Shown: in pieces, positions 1 through 11,710 of the stretch
Layout of the letters: each line of letters begins with the position of its first letter
Numbering within the stretch: position 1 is the stretch's first letter
NCBI GenBank assembly: GCA_950295325.1
Contig: OX485806.1
Location: 49,781,169-49,845,168 of the forward strand
Direction of reading: 5' to 3'
Length of the DNA stretch: 64,000 nt
Origin: Polytrichum commune
Lineage: Eukaryota; Streptophyta; Polytrichopsida; Polytrichales; Polytrichaceae
Program-made: the position numbers and the translations under genes
Notes under the pieces: model-generated
Databases searched by the model: none
What the model saw: only the letters and a program-made list of their open reading frames with translations
What the model was told of the DNA's origin: nothing

Positions 1-209
1 TGACGGGATGCCTTGGAGAGGTGCTCGTGAAAAACGCCCCGAATTTTTCTCCATGATTTTCTCCGTTCTCACGGACAATGATGACATTATCATGGATTGG
101 CAATGTGGTGTTGGTTTGTTCTTCATCTTCTTATTTTTCATGTCTTTGTTTTTTGATGTTTTACTTTCATTTGTATTTGTTCTATTTCCCATTCAATTTC
201 TTATCCTCA

Positions 210-330
210 TGTGAGCCCAAACTCGGTGCTCACATGTGTCCTTGAGTTTAGTATTCCATAAAAATTTAGGCTTTGATATTATCTATTATTCAAAAACATA
301 AAAAGTATGGAACTTTGACTTTCAGTTGAA
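210..330 (-). repeat. LTR terminus, TGTGAGCC family
   Basis: The sequence from 210 starts TGTGAGCCC and includes a nearby GTGCTCACATG. It is homologous to the reverse complement of the LTR end at about 16426 and to the copy starting at 6024. Later A-rich stretches also match the 16.3-kb copy, so I read it as the end of an old LTR. Nothing like a primer-binding site lies to its left, so it may be a 3' or solo LTR. The other end was not located. Confidence 0.45.
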
Positions 331-837
331 ATTAAGCTCTAGACTAGAATGTTAGTGTTTTAAGTGCTAAATAGATTATAAAAGTAAATTAGGGATTAGG
401 TAGGCAGGTTTGTAAGAATTGAATTTAGTTTATTATTTCTTCAATATCACTAAAGAAATTTAATAAAAGTATGATATACATATATGTAGTTGTGAACTCC
501 ATGCAAGCCATGGCCACTCTAAATGTGCGTGGAAGAAATGTGTATTTCCATCCAGTAGTCAATGGAAACATCCAGTGGAACATGATTTGGCGTTTATTGA
601 GCCACGTGAAAAAACAATGGTCAAAATAACCATAGAAAAAAAATGACTACGGTTTTTTTTTGCCATGTTTTCTACTAGGGCATCCTTCATACATAGACAT
701 GGTGCAATTGTTTGATAATAGTCTCAAGTAGTGAATCTAAGAGTTGAAAAGTCATAGAATCTAAAGACCTATAATTTCCTATTGTTTCATTTTCCCAACC
801 TTTGGCAAAATTAAAAAGGCCACCTAGCAAGTATGTG
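331..837. other. AT-rich non-coding, no gene seen
   Basis: This is probably the rest of the LTR that begins at 210 plus flanking repeat DNA. There is no open frame with recognisable protein content on either strand. Confidence 0.4.
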
Positions 838-1070
838 AACCCTTAGAATGGTCCACCACTTCGTGGGATCATTTTTTGTTAGAATGATAGCATTAAAATT
901 TAGGGAAAATTTAGGGAAAATTTAGGGAAAATTAATAGTTAGCCAAGAAGAATGAAGGTGAAGTACTGAGGATTTTGGGCTTTCAACCGAAAGTAACAAA
1001 ATTCTAGTGAAGGGTAAGGTTGGTTAAAATGAAAACTAAGTAGTGCTAGAAAATAGCGAAGTAGAAAAAT
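838..1070 (+). repeat. Left arm of a distant inverted repeat
   Basis: This segment holds a CCACCACTTCGTGGGATC block, several AAATTTAGGG units, CAACCGAAAG and TAGTGCTAGAAAATAG in order. The same blocks occur in reverse order and complement at 8611-8850. Both arms are non-coding. They look like opposite-facing copies of one transposable-element end. Confidence 0.65.
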
Positions 1071-1744
1071 ATGCTAGCTAGTAAAAACTACAAGCTAAGC
1101 AAATGTTAGTAGATGCTAGCTAAGCAAGTATTAGTTGATGCTTGCTAAGAAAATATTAGTTAACTAGTTAATAGGGTCATACAAGACTATTGGAGGTATT
1201 TGGCATAAGAAGACGAAATCAACTTGAAGACTATTAAAGAAAAAATAAAATAAAAACAATGGCTACTTGTCCACTTGCCCCCTTGCCAACTCGATGACGA
1301 AAAATTAGAAATGTTCTAAGGCTCTCCGTCATAGCCACCTCGGCGAGAGGGTGACAACCTCAACCGGGAAAAAACCCCGAGCCAAAATTTTGGGAAAGAG
1401 TTCGAAGAATGAAGCCGGTGGCGGAGGGGTCCAACTCTTTTTGAGAGGGTTAAAAATCCCCTCTTCCCCTCTCAATCTCTCTCCACATTTTTTATTTTTT
1501 GAACGGCGAAGCCCTCTAGAATTGTAGTTAGAAGGAGAAACAACATTCTCATTCATTCAACATAGTTAGAATTCTTGAGAGAAGGTAATGTGTTTTTGAA
1601 AACACCCCTAAGTAGCTGTGCCACTTACAAGCAAGCGTAGTGCAAAAATTACAATTTAGCTTTCAAATTTTGAGTGAATGTAGTCTTTTATGTTAGCTTT
1701 CTAAAATATCTAATATTGTTAAAATGAGAGTTAGAGAGCACACG
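1071..1744. other. Non-coding repeat DNA, no gene seen
   Basis: Short GCTAGCTA and TTAGTTGATGC-type repetitions lie at 1070-1160. The open frame on the minus strand near 1329-1556 has no recognisable product and I do not call it a gene. Confidence 0.4.
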
Positions 1745-2205
1745 TTATGAGTGTTTGAATGAAGGTGTCTGAGCTGCCTCTTAAATTACAAGCACTGACT
1801 TTGCAAGCGCATAACTAAAACAAAAGTTATTCAATTGATTTGGTATTTAATTATGTTATAGGTCTTGTTATTAGCTTACTAGAATGTGCAAGCATGCTAT
1901 AATCTAATTTGATGTGTGAAACATATAAATGTTTTAATGAAGATGTTCTAGCTGCCTCTCAAACTATAAGTACTGATTTTGCAAGTGCATAACTAAAAGA
2001 GAAATGATGTTGTTGTTTTGATATTTGAATGGGTCATAGTTCTTGTTATTGGCTTTAAAGAAAGTATAAGTTTGTCACAATCTGATTTAAGGACTGAGAG
2101 TTATGAATGTTTGAATGAAGGTATCCCAGGTGCCTCCTAAAATATAAGAACTGACTTTGTAAGCTTATACCCGCAAGAAGAAGCATGCAATTGTTTTGAT
2201 ATTTG
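1745..2205 (+). repeat. Diverged tandem repeat, about 180 bp x 3
   Basis: Three consecutive copies share the order TTGAATGAAGGTGT, AGCTGCCTCT, ACTGACTTTGCAAG, CATAACTAAAA, TTTGATATTTG. The copies start near 1751, 1930 and 2109. They carry many substitutions and indels, so the array is old. Function unknown; it may be part of an LTR or untranslated region. Confidence 0.6.
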
Positions 2206-2279
2206 GGATAGTTGGAGATCTAATTTTAAGGTTTTAATACATACCAACATCTCGGCTTTAACAATTTGAAATCTAGACC

Positions 2280-3345
2280 ACATATACTGACACTACCACC
2301 CTCTCTTAACGGAGAGGGTCTTAGTTGCACCCAACCCCCTATGTCTTAAGTAGTTGAACGAGTTTCAAACATGGAATACATACCAACATCTCGGCTTTAA
2401 CAATTTGAAATCTGGCCCACATATACTGACACTACCACCCTCTCTGAACCGAGAGGGTCTAAGTTGCACCCAATCCCCTACCTCTTAACTAGGTGAAGGA
2501 GTATCAAACATGAAATACATACTAATATCTCGGCCTTAACAATCTAAAATCTAGCCCTAATATACTATCATTACCACCCTCTCGGAACCAAGAGGGTCTG
2601 AGTTGCACCCAATCCCCAACCTTCTAACTAAATCAAGGATTACAAACATTGGCTACAGAATAGCATCTCGGCCTCAACAATCAAAATCAGGTGTGAAGAT
2701 CCTACCCCCAACACCCTCTCGGAACCGATAGTGTGTCTATATGTTCCATCCTCTTACCTTGAAATTATTTTCAACCTAACCTAACTAATCAAGATTTGGC
2801 CTCCTTATACTACCAGAGTCCGTAACTTGCACATATTAGCTGCACCAATAATCATTCAACACATATAAACAACCTAGCTCAAACGATCAAAATCAAGTGT
2901 GGAGATCCTACCCCCTACATCCTCTCGGAAACGAGAGGGTCCCTACCAAGAGTTGGGGCCAAGTAAACATTTTCCCTTAGCCGGTAGGCGTAGAAGCCCC
3001 TAGGAACTTCAGACCATCATAACGTCCTCATACAATCTTTGATTCTAACAAGCGACCACTCCATTTTCATCTACGCTTCTGTAAGATGCCAATGGACTAC
3101 TCACTTGCCACATTCCGGCAAGTATTGAGGAAGTTATGCCTATTCAAAACTAGGGCCCATAGCAAAATCTGATGTGGGGATCCTACCCCTCCACCACCCT
3201 CTCGGAACCGAGAGGGTGTCTATATGACATATCATATACACAAACAAATACTTCACACATACATCAAACCTAAGTCCCAAAGCAAAATCTGATGTGGGGA
3301 TCCTACCCCTCCACCATCCTCTCAAAATCGAGAGGGTGTCTGTGA
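2280..3345. repeat. Dispersed array of 22-bp hairpin palindromes
   Basis: Seven copies of ACCCTCTCGGAACCGAGAGGGT or close variants occur at 2298, 2437, 2576, 2713, 2919, 3196 and 3316. The copy at 3196-3217 is a near-perfect palindrome. The first three sit in a longer tandem unit of about 139 bp (CATCTCGGCTTTAACAATTTG...). The last ones sit in a different unit (GATGTGGGGATCCTACCC). The hairpin is the part kept between otherwise different units. Function is unknown. Confidence 0.75.
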
Positions 3346-4395
3346 CCTGATCCCCTTTCTTGGAAATATTTTCAAGCAACCAACTAAGCAAATTTTCCGT
3401 CCTAGTATAACCCCCTCCCCCTTCTAGACTTTTAGAGGAACAAATTTGACCCGACCCCCTTACTTGGACACATTAGATACACAAACAAAAACTTCACACA
3501 TACATCAAACCTAGGTGTTCCAAGCAAAACCTGATGTGGGGATCCTACCCGACCCCCGATATTGCACATATGAGCTACCTCATCAAGATTGCAGAATATG
3601 GTGTGCAGATCCTTCTTAAAATTGAATCCTCAGTGGATTTTTGTTGGTGGGTTTTTTTTCCTGGTGCTACGTACAAGGGCCGAGGCCGATTACTATACAA
3701 GAACCAAGGTTTCTTATAATAATGCGGGCAGGTGGGTGTCAAACCCATCGAGGCGCAAGTTACCCACTCAAGGTTCCTTCTTAATTTCGAGAGCCCTATC
3801 CATATGTTGTTTGTCCTATTGTTTGCGAGTTCTCTTCCATATGTAGAGAGAACAATTTCCTGTGTCATATTCCCATAAACCTAAATCTTGAAGTACCCCT
3901 TGTGCATATAACCTCTACGACAATCTTATTGTAATAATCAAATTCTCTCTTGTCTCCTCACGAGACCCGCTCTGATTAGAATTGTTGCGATGCTCGCTCT
4001 CTGCCATAAATGGTGTTTGTGAACCACTGTCTTCCCTTTCTTTGTCTATCGGTTGCAGATTCAACCCTCTTTTGTCCACTGTACACATTTTTTGCCAGTC
4101 AGATGGGGTCCCTCTTCCTTCTATGCACGTTTCCTCCTTCTTAAGTTCTCTTCGTTTCCTCTGTTTTGAATTGTTGAAACTCGTGCCTCCCTTTCTCTTC
4201 TTCCACTTCTTTCCTGGATCGATTGTGGAGACTGTATTGTGGTCTGGTTCCTTCATGTGTGCGTTCCAGTTCCCTTTTCTTGCTCTCTTTCATGCTCTCT
4301 ATTCTCTGGGCATCTCTCTACTTCACTCACAAAATGACCCTTCACCAACCTTGTACCAATGTTAAAGGTTTAGGGTTTACAATTGTCTGTTAGCC
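3346..4395. other. Repeat-derived sequence, leader of the decayed gene that follows
   Basis: 3346-3560 continues the GATGTGGGGATCCTACCC repeat. 3980-4395 is pyrimidine-rich on the plus strand with open frames (for example 3982-4365) but no recognised domain. It looks like an untranslated leader of the transposon-like gene downstream. Confidence 0.35.
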
Positions 4396-5970
4396 GTGCC
4401 TCGTTTTCCTTATTTGGATTTTTTTTCTTATTCGTCCCTCTCTATGTCCATGGCTTCCTCATCCACTGTGCCATGTGTGTCAGAAATGGTTCAGCTCCGT
4501 GCCAATGGCGTCGGGATACCCTTTTTTTTCCCCATAGATGTGAACGGATTTGCATCTGTCTCTTCCCTTCACCTTAGTATCATGTGTTTGTTGCAAGATA
4601 GTACAATATGGGTCGAACGCGAGATTTATGATAATGTTATTTCTCTGTTGTCATTGATCATGCGTGAGAATTCTAGGGTTGCCGACAACGGATCATCAGT
4701 GTGGGAACTTTGCGCTGGTAAATAGAAAGTGTACAGACTCCCATATTCTTGCACAAATGTATCCACGAAAATCCGTACCCCTCCCCATTCCTCCTCTTCC
4801 ACTTTAAACAGTCCTCCTGTGGTCAAAGTTAAGATTGAACCTGGTATACACACTGTCATACATCTTTTAGATTCCTCCGATGGTGATGAGCCCCCTCTAT
4901 CCACTCCCATTCTCAAGCCATCCTCCCTCAATTCCCCTTTTTGACCCCCCCTCCCAAACCCTGCATTTGCATACTTCAGTGTCTACGTACTTTGGCTTCT
5001 ATGCCTGATAGGAAAAACATGCTTAAGAAGCTAGATTATGACACTCTGAAAATTATGGAGGTGAATTTCCTTCCGCCTTGCTTTGATGGTAATCAGATGT
5101 TTGTCCTCCCCCCCGTTGGTGTCTCATCCTCTCATACAAAGGCCAAGTCCATGGACGGCATGGACAAACGCTACGACGGCCATGTCTAGACCAAAACCCA
5201 AACCACCAACATTAGCAATGACTTAGGCCTTGCTTTTTGTTCGTCCACCTGCGTTGGCCACCTCGAGTGCTATAATCCTTATTGCGACTACCTCCAACGT
5301 GTTCATCGTACCTCCTCAGTCAATGATATTGAATTTGATGGATTCACCAAAGCGCCCTTTTCCGTTGGTGGTCCTGTGCCTACCTTCTCCACCCTAGTGT
5401 GTAGGATCTGTAAGGAGCCTCCCAGTTGCATTGCTCTATGCCACGCCAAAATCTTCTACGTCCACGGCAATGACACCACTTAGCGTGTGTGTATTCATTT
5501 GGGCTACCATCGGCACCCCGTCAAGGTTGGCAACTGTAGAGATAGCCGCAAGCGCATCGACGCCTTCATTGAGGAGCATGTCAAGAGAATGCCCCAAGCC
5601 ACTCATAGCAAAATCGTTCTTGAAGCCAACAAAGATCTTGTGGATGAGTTCCTCCTTCATAATGATAGTGACCCTCATTAGCTTCTTTCGTTGCAAGAAC
5701 TTGAGCCCGTTTTTTATCGGTGCGTGGAGTTGAATTCCCCCCACCTCCGAAACAAGGTTACAACCTTCAAATACTTACGTAGGTTGGGAGTTATGGATGG
5801 CATCGCCAAGCTTAAAGGTGTCAACACTTGGGCCTATGTCCAGTGGAATCAATTCCCAGGCCAGGGTGACGAGATGGACAAAGTTTTCGTTTTCAAGATG
5901 TCCGAGGTCAGCCCTGGTAGTGGGGTCAACTTGGTTAAGTGCATGCAACCTGGCGGGGATCTGCAAGCGA
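4396..5970 (+). pseudogene. Decayed repeat-encoded protein, transposase-like, unrecognised
   Basis: An unrecognised protein can be followed on the plus strand. The first part, 4396-4944, has one in-frame TAG near 4725 and a serine/proline-rich stretch with VKVKIEPG and an acidic DSSDGDEPP. The second part, 4941-5970, is in another frame with stop codons at 5187, 5480 and 5679. It contains a cysteine-rich segment (STCVGHLECYNPYCDYL, then VCRICKEPP) that looks metal-binding, then a conserved-looking block (GYHRHPVKVGNCRDSRKRID, FKYLRRLGVMDGIAKLKG, KVFVFKMSEVSPGSGV, MQPGGDL). All three stops in that frame are TAG. The frame ends where LTR/PBS sequence begins near 5985, so it is truncated. The zinc-binding N-terminus and repeat context suggest a DNA-transposon protein. 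I cannot name the superfamily. Confidence 0.45.
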
Positions 5971-5984
5971 CAATTTTCTTGCAG

Positions 5985-6200
5985 CAAGAGATTCTGGATC
6001 CATCCCCTGATGGTCGCCAGTTATGTGAGCCTAATATGGTGCTCACATTTCAATTTAACCTTTATAACATTTTAATAGAAGCTAGAAAGTTCTAGAGTTT
6101 TAAATGTTAAAGGGATTTAAGTTTTACATGAAACTGTGTGAAATGTAAGGGAAAAGGCCAAAAACAAGTAATTAGTTAATTAGATTTTATGTGACACATA
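5985..6200 (-). mobile_element. LTR end with primer-binding site, TGTGAGCC family
   Basis: On the minus strand an LTR end (...GGCTCACA, boundary at 6024) is followed within a few bases by TGGCGACCATCAGGGG (6019-6004). This is shaped like a gypsy primer-binding site complementary to a tRNA 3' CCA end. A short leader then resembles the one at 16447-16480. The leader is cut off by the decayed gene ending near 5970. The LTR continues rightward for at least 150 bp and its far end was not found. Confidence 0.5.
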
Positions 6201-7781
6201 AAATTTATGTTAGGATTATGGGTGTCGGGCTTAAAAAATATTGTTGGTTTCGGATTCGGGGTCTCCCGTTTAAGGAAGGGGGTCTTGTTTTGAAGGGATG
6301 AGGTAGTTGGATTTCCGGGGTGCCCAGGAGAGGGGTCCGGCAAGTCTAGGGGCCTCCTCTCTCATTTTCTCTCACTTCACCAAACACCAAAAACAAAGAG
6401 CGGCGACAATGGGGCAGAGCCCTTGCCAGATTTTTGATTCGGGATTTAGCATTCACCATACAAGGCCAACAAGGTGCTGGTTGTGGGTGTCGTAGATTGG
6501 GCAGGAGAAAATTACAATCTCCAGCTCCTGAATTCAGAAGTGCCAATCTGGATCTGAGGTGTTCGAACCGTGGCTTGCTAGCTGGGGTTGCTACACAAAG
6601 GGTGAAGACCCTACCAGATTAAGTGGCGGAATCGTTGCAATCAAAGTGGCGATAGGGAGCTGGTTGCCAATGAGGGAAAGGTCGGCAAAGGCCAATGCAG
6701 GGTCAGGAATCGCCGTGAGGTATTGCGGTTACAACTCTATCGGGAGGCTCTCTCCTCCAATGGCCAAGCTGGGTGGAGAAATTAGCACTTGTGTGTCGAA
6801 GAAATGCAGGAGGGCCAGATCGACACTCATTCATGTTGAATTCCAGCTGCTTAAGGTAACAATTAAGGCACTAATCCCACGCAATTGTGAAGGTGTTGAG
6901 AGCTAAATAAGTGAGTTTTGGGAGGGAGATCGCCCTGGTCCAGTGCATCTACACAAGGCTCTCCTCTGAAAAAGTGGTTAATTCGGAGGAGCAATTCACC
7001 TCAGGGCATTTTGCCGCAGTGAATTGAAGCATGCATGGGCTCTTCCGAGAATGCAGCAACACGGGACGGGAGTTGATCCCTTGGGTGTATACTGAGGCAG
7101 AGGTGAAGCCGTTCAAGGCGAGGGGAAGATAGCTAGGAGTTGGGCTCGCAGCTACCAAGAGGATTCGGGGAGGTAGAGAGGCATTTTTCCAGCGAAGCTG
7201 CTGTCTGCACTCGGTGGGCGCCATGGGTGAACTGGGCCTCTTCGAGGATGAGTGCAACTGATGTAGATCAACACCACTCTGTACCTAGGCAGAGTACTGG
7301 AGCTGCTAGTCGGAAGATCAGGACTGAAGGGTGGCAGTTGAGGTTCTGGGAGTTGGGTTAAGGCCATCCACTTAACATGCTAGAGCATTGGATAATTAAT
7401 TAGGGAGGCCAACTTAGGTGTAGCGTAGGAGTTAGCATTGTGCTAAATTATGTTAGGAAAAACTTGTGGGAATGTGTTGATAGGGTGGTGTGTTTGGAAC
7501 TCAACTAGTGAACGTGTAAATATATTTCACGCGGGAGAAGGGCATTTTTTAATGTTTGTAACCTGGTTTCTCTTGAAGTAAAATTGTGGCGTGGCATGGA
7601 TACCTCTGGTGCCTCAATGCTGAGTTCAATGGGAAGAGGAGGTAATTAAGTACGTGTGAATCATAGGCTCTCACCCAGACTACGACGCTTAAGGGTGGGG
7701 GTTTATGGTTGACATTCGATCCTTCAATGGACGACGATGCGGCGATAATCCTTTCATCCTCTCGCGAAAAGACAAAGACCT
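6201..7781. other. Moderately GC-rich non-genic stretch
   Basis: Between about 6300 and 7370 base composition is richer in G than in the surroundings and several open frames exist (for example 6559-6906 plus). None shows a recognisable domain. It may be the untranslated or gag-proximal part of an old element. I see no gene I can support. Confidence 0.3.
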
Positions 7782-8138
7782 CTAAGATTCGCCTACCACC
7801 TTGACCTCCTGCTCCGTGTCAATTGATTTGTCTTCATTCAAATCAGCCGCATTATTTGCCTCGCTATTCATGCACCTTGTGGCGTCCTTCTCCTGCATAT
7901 CCGCTCGTATTTTATCATATTTTGCATATTGTTTATGCTCCTCCTGCATCCTCCACCTCCAGGCTTGTATGGACTGCAAAAATGGAGTCAGCTCATAGTT
8001 AATACTATATCGATTTCCAGCACCTCTGTCATGTTCCGGCGATGGATTAAAAGGAACATGCGGATCTCCTAGACTTCTAATCTCCTTCTTCCATCCTAAG
8101 CCAACAAACATATCTCTCTCCTCTCCCATTGTATGCAT
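7782..8138 (-). CDS. Hypothetical hydrophilic protein, possibly spurious
   Basis: A 118-residue frame begins with ATG (MHTMGEERDMFVGLGW) and is rich in charged residues, with a possible helical segment (WRWRMQEEHKQYAKYDKI) and an acidic C-terminus. No family is recognised and there are no neighbouring exons. It sits in repeat DNA between the LTR fragment at 6.0 kb and the inverted-repeat arm at 8.6 kb. It may be a chance frame or a piece of a gag-like protein. Confidence 0.2.
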   Translation of the reverse strand: MHTMGEERDMFVGLGWKKEIRSLGDPHVPFNPSPEHDRGAGNRYSINYELTPFLQSIQAWRWRMQEEHKQYAKYDKIRADMQEKDATRCMNSEANNAADLNEDKSIDTEQEVKVVGES

Positions 8139-8610
8139 GTGTATCTACATTCATATTGGGTATGAGTGTAAATTATGTCCTCATATATATTTAGCTCAAG
8201 ATAATCTCTTCGACCACAAACAATAATTGTTGCACTCCAAGCTTTAGAGTTGACTCACCCATAGGACAAAGACAAAAGTGATGGAATAAAAACAAAGCAA
8301 GTTGGTTGCCCTTTCTATTTCGATTGACTCATTCTTCAATTATACCAATCTCAAAAAAATCATTTTCATTTATTCTTTCTTGGGATCATCCTTGGTTTTA
8401 ATCAATAACTTATATATTATATTACAATTTAGCTATCATTTTAGCACTTAACAGTTTCTAAACTTAATGAGACCATTTCAAATTCGTGGCATTTTTATTT
8501 AATTTAAGACCTATACATTCCACGGAAATATATCATATTTTTTACTATTTTTGGGAGAATCTAAAATATTGTGACTATATATACGAATCTTTTTAAAAAT
8601 ATTTCTAAAT

Positions 8611-8850
8611 ATTTTTCTACTTTGCTATTTTCTAGCACTACTAGTTTTTATTTTGGCCAACCTTACCCTTCACTAGATTTTTATTTCTTCCGGTTGAAGG
8701 CCCAAAGTCCTCGGTAATTCACCTTCCTTCTTCTAGACTAAATGCTAAATGAGCTAATTTTCCCTAATTTTCCTATCAATTCTAAATTTTAATACTAGCA
8801 TCTTAACTAAAAGTGATCCCACGAAGTGGTGGACCACTCTAGGGATTCAC
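8611..8850 (-). repeat. Right arm of the inverted repeat
   Basis: This is the reverse complement of 838-1070 with moderate divergence. ATTTTTCTACTTTGC, CTATTTTCTAGCACTA, CTTCCGGTTGAAGGCCC and GATCCCACGAAGTGGTGG appear here in mirrored order. It implies two copies of the same element end in opposite orientation, 7.5 kb apart. Confidence 0.65.
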
Positions 8851-10735
8851 ACAACCCAACAAGAACAAAGACTAACCCTATGGGCTTTTAAATGAACAAC
8901 ATGCTCTGTTTTTTAAAATTTATCTTGTCTGTCTTGTAATTTTTATTTTTTTTCCATTTCTATTTGAAAATACAATAGCATCAGCCCTAGAAACCACCCA
9001 CTATGTAGTTAAATATCATATTTACTATCACTAATGAAATTTGTCTTCTTGAATATTAATTGCAAACTGCCCCATATAGTTTTATCAATAGTATATGTTA
9101 TCCCAATAATATCCATCACCCGTTTTCAAAAAATCTTCACATTGTAAACTTCATGTTGTAATTATTGCCACTTTCTAATTTCATTCTTTGCCAAATTTTG
9201 ATCATTGATCACAATATGTATGTACTAAAGAAATGGTAGGATGCAAAATATACAAAACAAAAATGTGTCAAAGTTCACTGGGATATCAGAAATGATAGAC
9301 TTACCCTGGAGATAGGGGCACTACAAAAGTTGCCACGGTGCCATAAAACATCATACAACACATCATATTTCAGGCATTTCCAACTTCAAACCCCTAGTCA
9401 CAAAGAAACCATCTCCAACCTTTATTAAACAACTTCAGCCTCAATCCCATGCCCATTGCCGCCACAACTTCCATTCTTCCCAACCCAAGAACTGGGTACT
9501 AATATTTTAATCCCTTGAAGAGAAAAAAACTCATCCAGAATTTTGAATTTATGGAGGCATTTCAATATCATGCAAAGAAATTCTTACTTACCTTTTGCAC
9601 TTACATTGATGCTTTAATTCTTTGTAAACATAGATTGCTCAAAAAAAAGATTGGCCTAAACGTTTGGCCAGGCATCTGGGTGGTACTTGATAGCTACACG
9701 CTTCCCCTCCGTATCTATAAGCATAACCATTTTTGTCAACAACGTAGAAACTTGCACAACCAATTGGCCTCGAGGTCACGCACAACTGCATCTCAAAGAA
9801 CTGACACACATGATTGTTGCATCTTGAACTTACACCACAATTTCAACAAATGAGGAAAAAATTAGGAGCATTGACTCAGTCACCTACATGCAAAAACAAC
9901 AATTATGACCTAAGACAAGACACAAAAATAATGTGCATTTTGAGAGCACCAAAAAACATCATTGCCAAGCCTCCAAAAGAAGTCTCCTTCAACCTCACTG
10001 TGCAACTTGCCGACCGCAACGATCACCTCTCTGAGAAAACCACAACGCAATAGTGAGTGCGCTCACAACTGCAAGCGAATCCCCACATCAAGAGATACTT
10101 GACTACCGACACAACGGCCTAGAACAAGAGGATGCATCATCGAAGCTCATGATCCCACCATAACCGGAATTCATGTGGCCGTTGCATCCACTCTCCGTCA
10201 CATTGCCAAAAAAAAAGACCACACTAAACTGAGCTTCCTAAGGAGACACATTACACTTCTCATAACAAAAATGAAGCGACCTCATTCACAAGACTACTAG
10301 CTAACGTGATCTAGAGGCAAATGAGATAGAAATACAACAAGGCAACAAGAAATACAGCAAGGCAACAAGGCAACAAGGCAAAGGAAACAAAAGAAAAATA
10401 AAATTATTTGAATGAGTAACTAGCAATCTAAAGGACTTAGGGTGATCTGAAGGCAATCTGAAGGAGACAAGAACAAAAAAATGTTGCGAAAGGAGGGGAA
10501 TGATAGTGGACCTACATGGGCGGGCTTTTCCTCAGACTACGTAGGGACATGCTTCGTGGAGTAGGCTTCATGATGCTCTTTAAAAATAGGATAGGTCCCT
10601 AGGTAGAGGCAATAATGACAAAATCAAGGGGGAGTGGGAATGACAAGGATTTGGCCCCATCATTGTTGGGGGTTGCAAGGAAGCCACGATTCAAATCGCC
10701 CCAACTAAGTAAACAAATTTGCCAGCCCCAACAAT
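8851..10735. other. No gene seen
   Basis: AT-rich sequence with two open frames of about 80-110 residues near 9515-10053 that have no recognisable content. A small (GGCAACAA)n-like run lies at 10335-10380. Confidence 0.35.
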
Positions 10736-10857
10736 GATGGAGTGTAAGTTACGGGTAGGGAGTTGCACATCTAGGGTGGAGATTAATTTGGGCAATTATG
10801 GAATGTGGGCTACAGGCAGGGGGTTGCACATCAACGGTGGAGATTAACCCGGGCAGC
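10736..10857 (+). repeat. 61-bp tandem duplication
   Basis: Two adjacent copies carry GTTGCACATC, GGTGGAGATTAA and GGGCA in the same order, with GTTGCACA at 10762 and 10823. The copies differ at several positions. Confidence 0.5.
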
Positions 10858-11341
10858 TGGGATTTGGGATTTCGGCAGCGGACATGCCCATAACTTCTCA
10901 TCTCCATCCCTTTCCCTTCACCATCCCTGTCATCCCCGTCCATGTCACCCTCGCCTATAGTTCTAGTTTTTTGCCTTCCCTCTCCTTCGCCTCCAGGTCA
11001 TTTTTTAATATTTTTATGTGTTTTGCCTTTAGATCCTATCCACTTGGTAGTCTTGTCAGTGGGCATGGCATTTTTGGCGGTGTGACGGAGAGGCATGCAA
11101 GGGCCAAAAGGGTTTTGATCATGGTGGCGTCGTGAGCTTGCATGATGCATCTTCTTGTTTGGGGCAACTATGTTTGGAGATGGGTTGCTCCTACAGCGCG
11201 GGTTCATTTGCATTTTTTAGCGTACTCATTATTGCATCATGGTGTCAAATAATAGGAATAATGGGGAAAAAATCAAGAAAATGTGAATGTCATGTGGTTG
11301 GCCATGCAATGGAAGCCAGGGTGTGGCCTTCCATTTGGCAG
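10858..11341. other. No gene seen; left flank of the nested gypsy element
   Basis: Short open frames on both strands show no recognised domain. The LTR of the nested element begins at 11342. Confidence 0.35.
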
Positions 11342-11710
11342 TGTTAAAGGTGACCTCTCCATGAGGAATGCCCGAAACACCATGGGCACAAGGGAACCCT
11401 AGAGTGATACCCAGGACTTGTGGCGCTGTTGGCGAGAGAACCCAAGTGATCCTAGTGTGAGTGAAGGCTTTGTTACGAACGCCTTCCACCCACGGAGACT
11501 ATGAGTCACAAAGGTAAGGCCATGATCAATGCTTATCTTATGGCGTGGCGATTCTACACTCCTCAATACCAACTTAATCCGATGTATAAGATAGGAGATG
11601 TGGCAATATGAGTAGGGCAATGTCTCGAACAACGCCTTGGTATGGCAGTGGCATGGGAGTGGCTTTTGGGACTGCCATGGTTTGAATAGGCATAACATTC
11701 TTAATATTTG
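11342..11710 (+). mobile_element. 5' LTR piece 1 of a broken chromodomain-type gypsy element
   Basis: From about 11360 the sequence aligns with the first third of the solo LTR at 26835 and the LTR at 43341. Shared blocks include GAATGCCCGAAACACC, CATGGGCACAAGGGA, GGACTTGTGGCGC, CCAAGTGATCCTAGT and GGCATAAC. It stops at AATATTTG (11703-11710). The LTR resumes at AATACTTG (14170), exactly where the intact copies continue. So this is one LTR interrupted by an insertion. Confidence 0.75.

Noticed and set aside
2280-3345. CRISPR-like array from the repeated palindromes
   Set aside because: Spacing is irregular, the flanks are themselves repeated rather than unique spacers, and the context is a plant nuclear genome.
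4368-4380. Telomere-like TTTAGGG word (GGTTTAGGGTTTAC)
   Set aside because: Only about one and a half repeats; no array.
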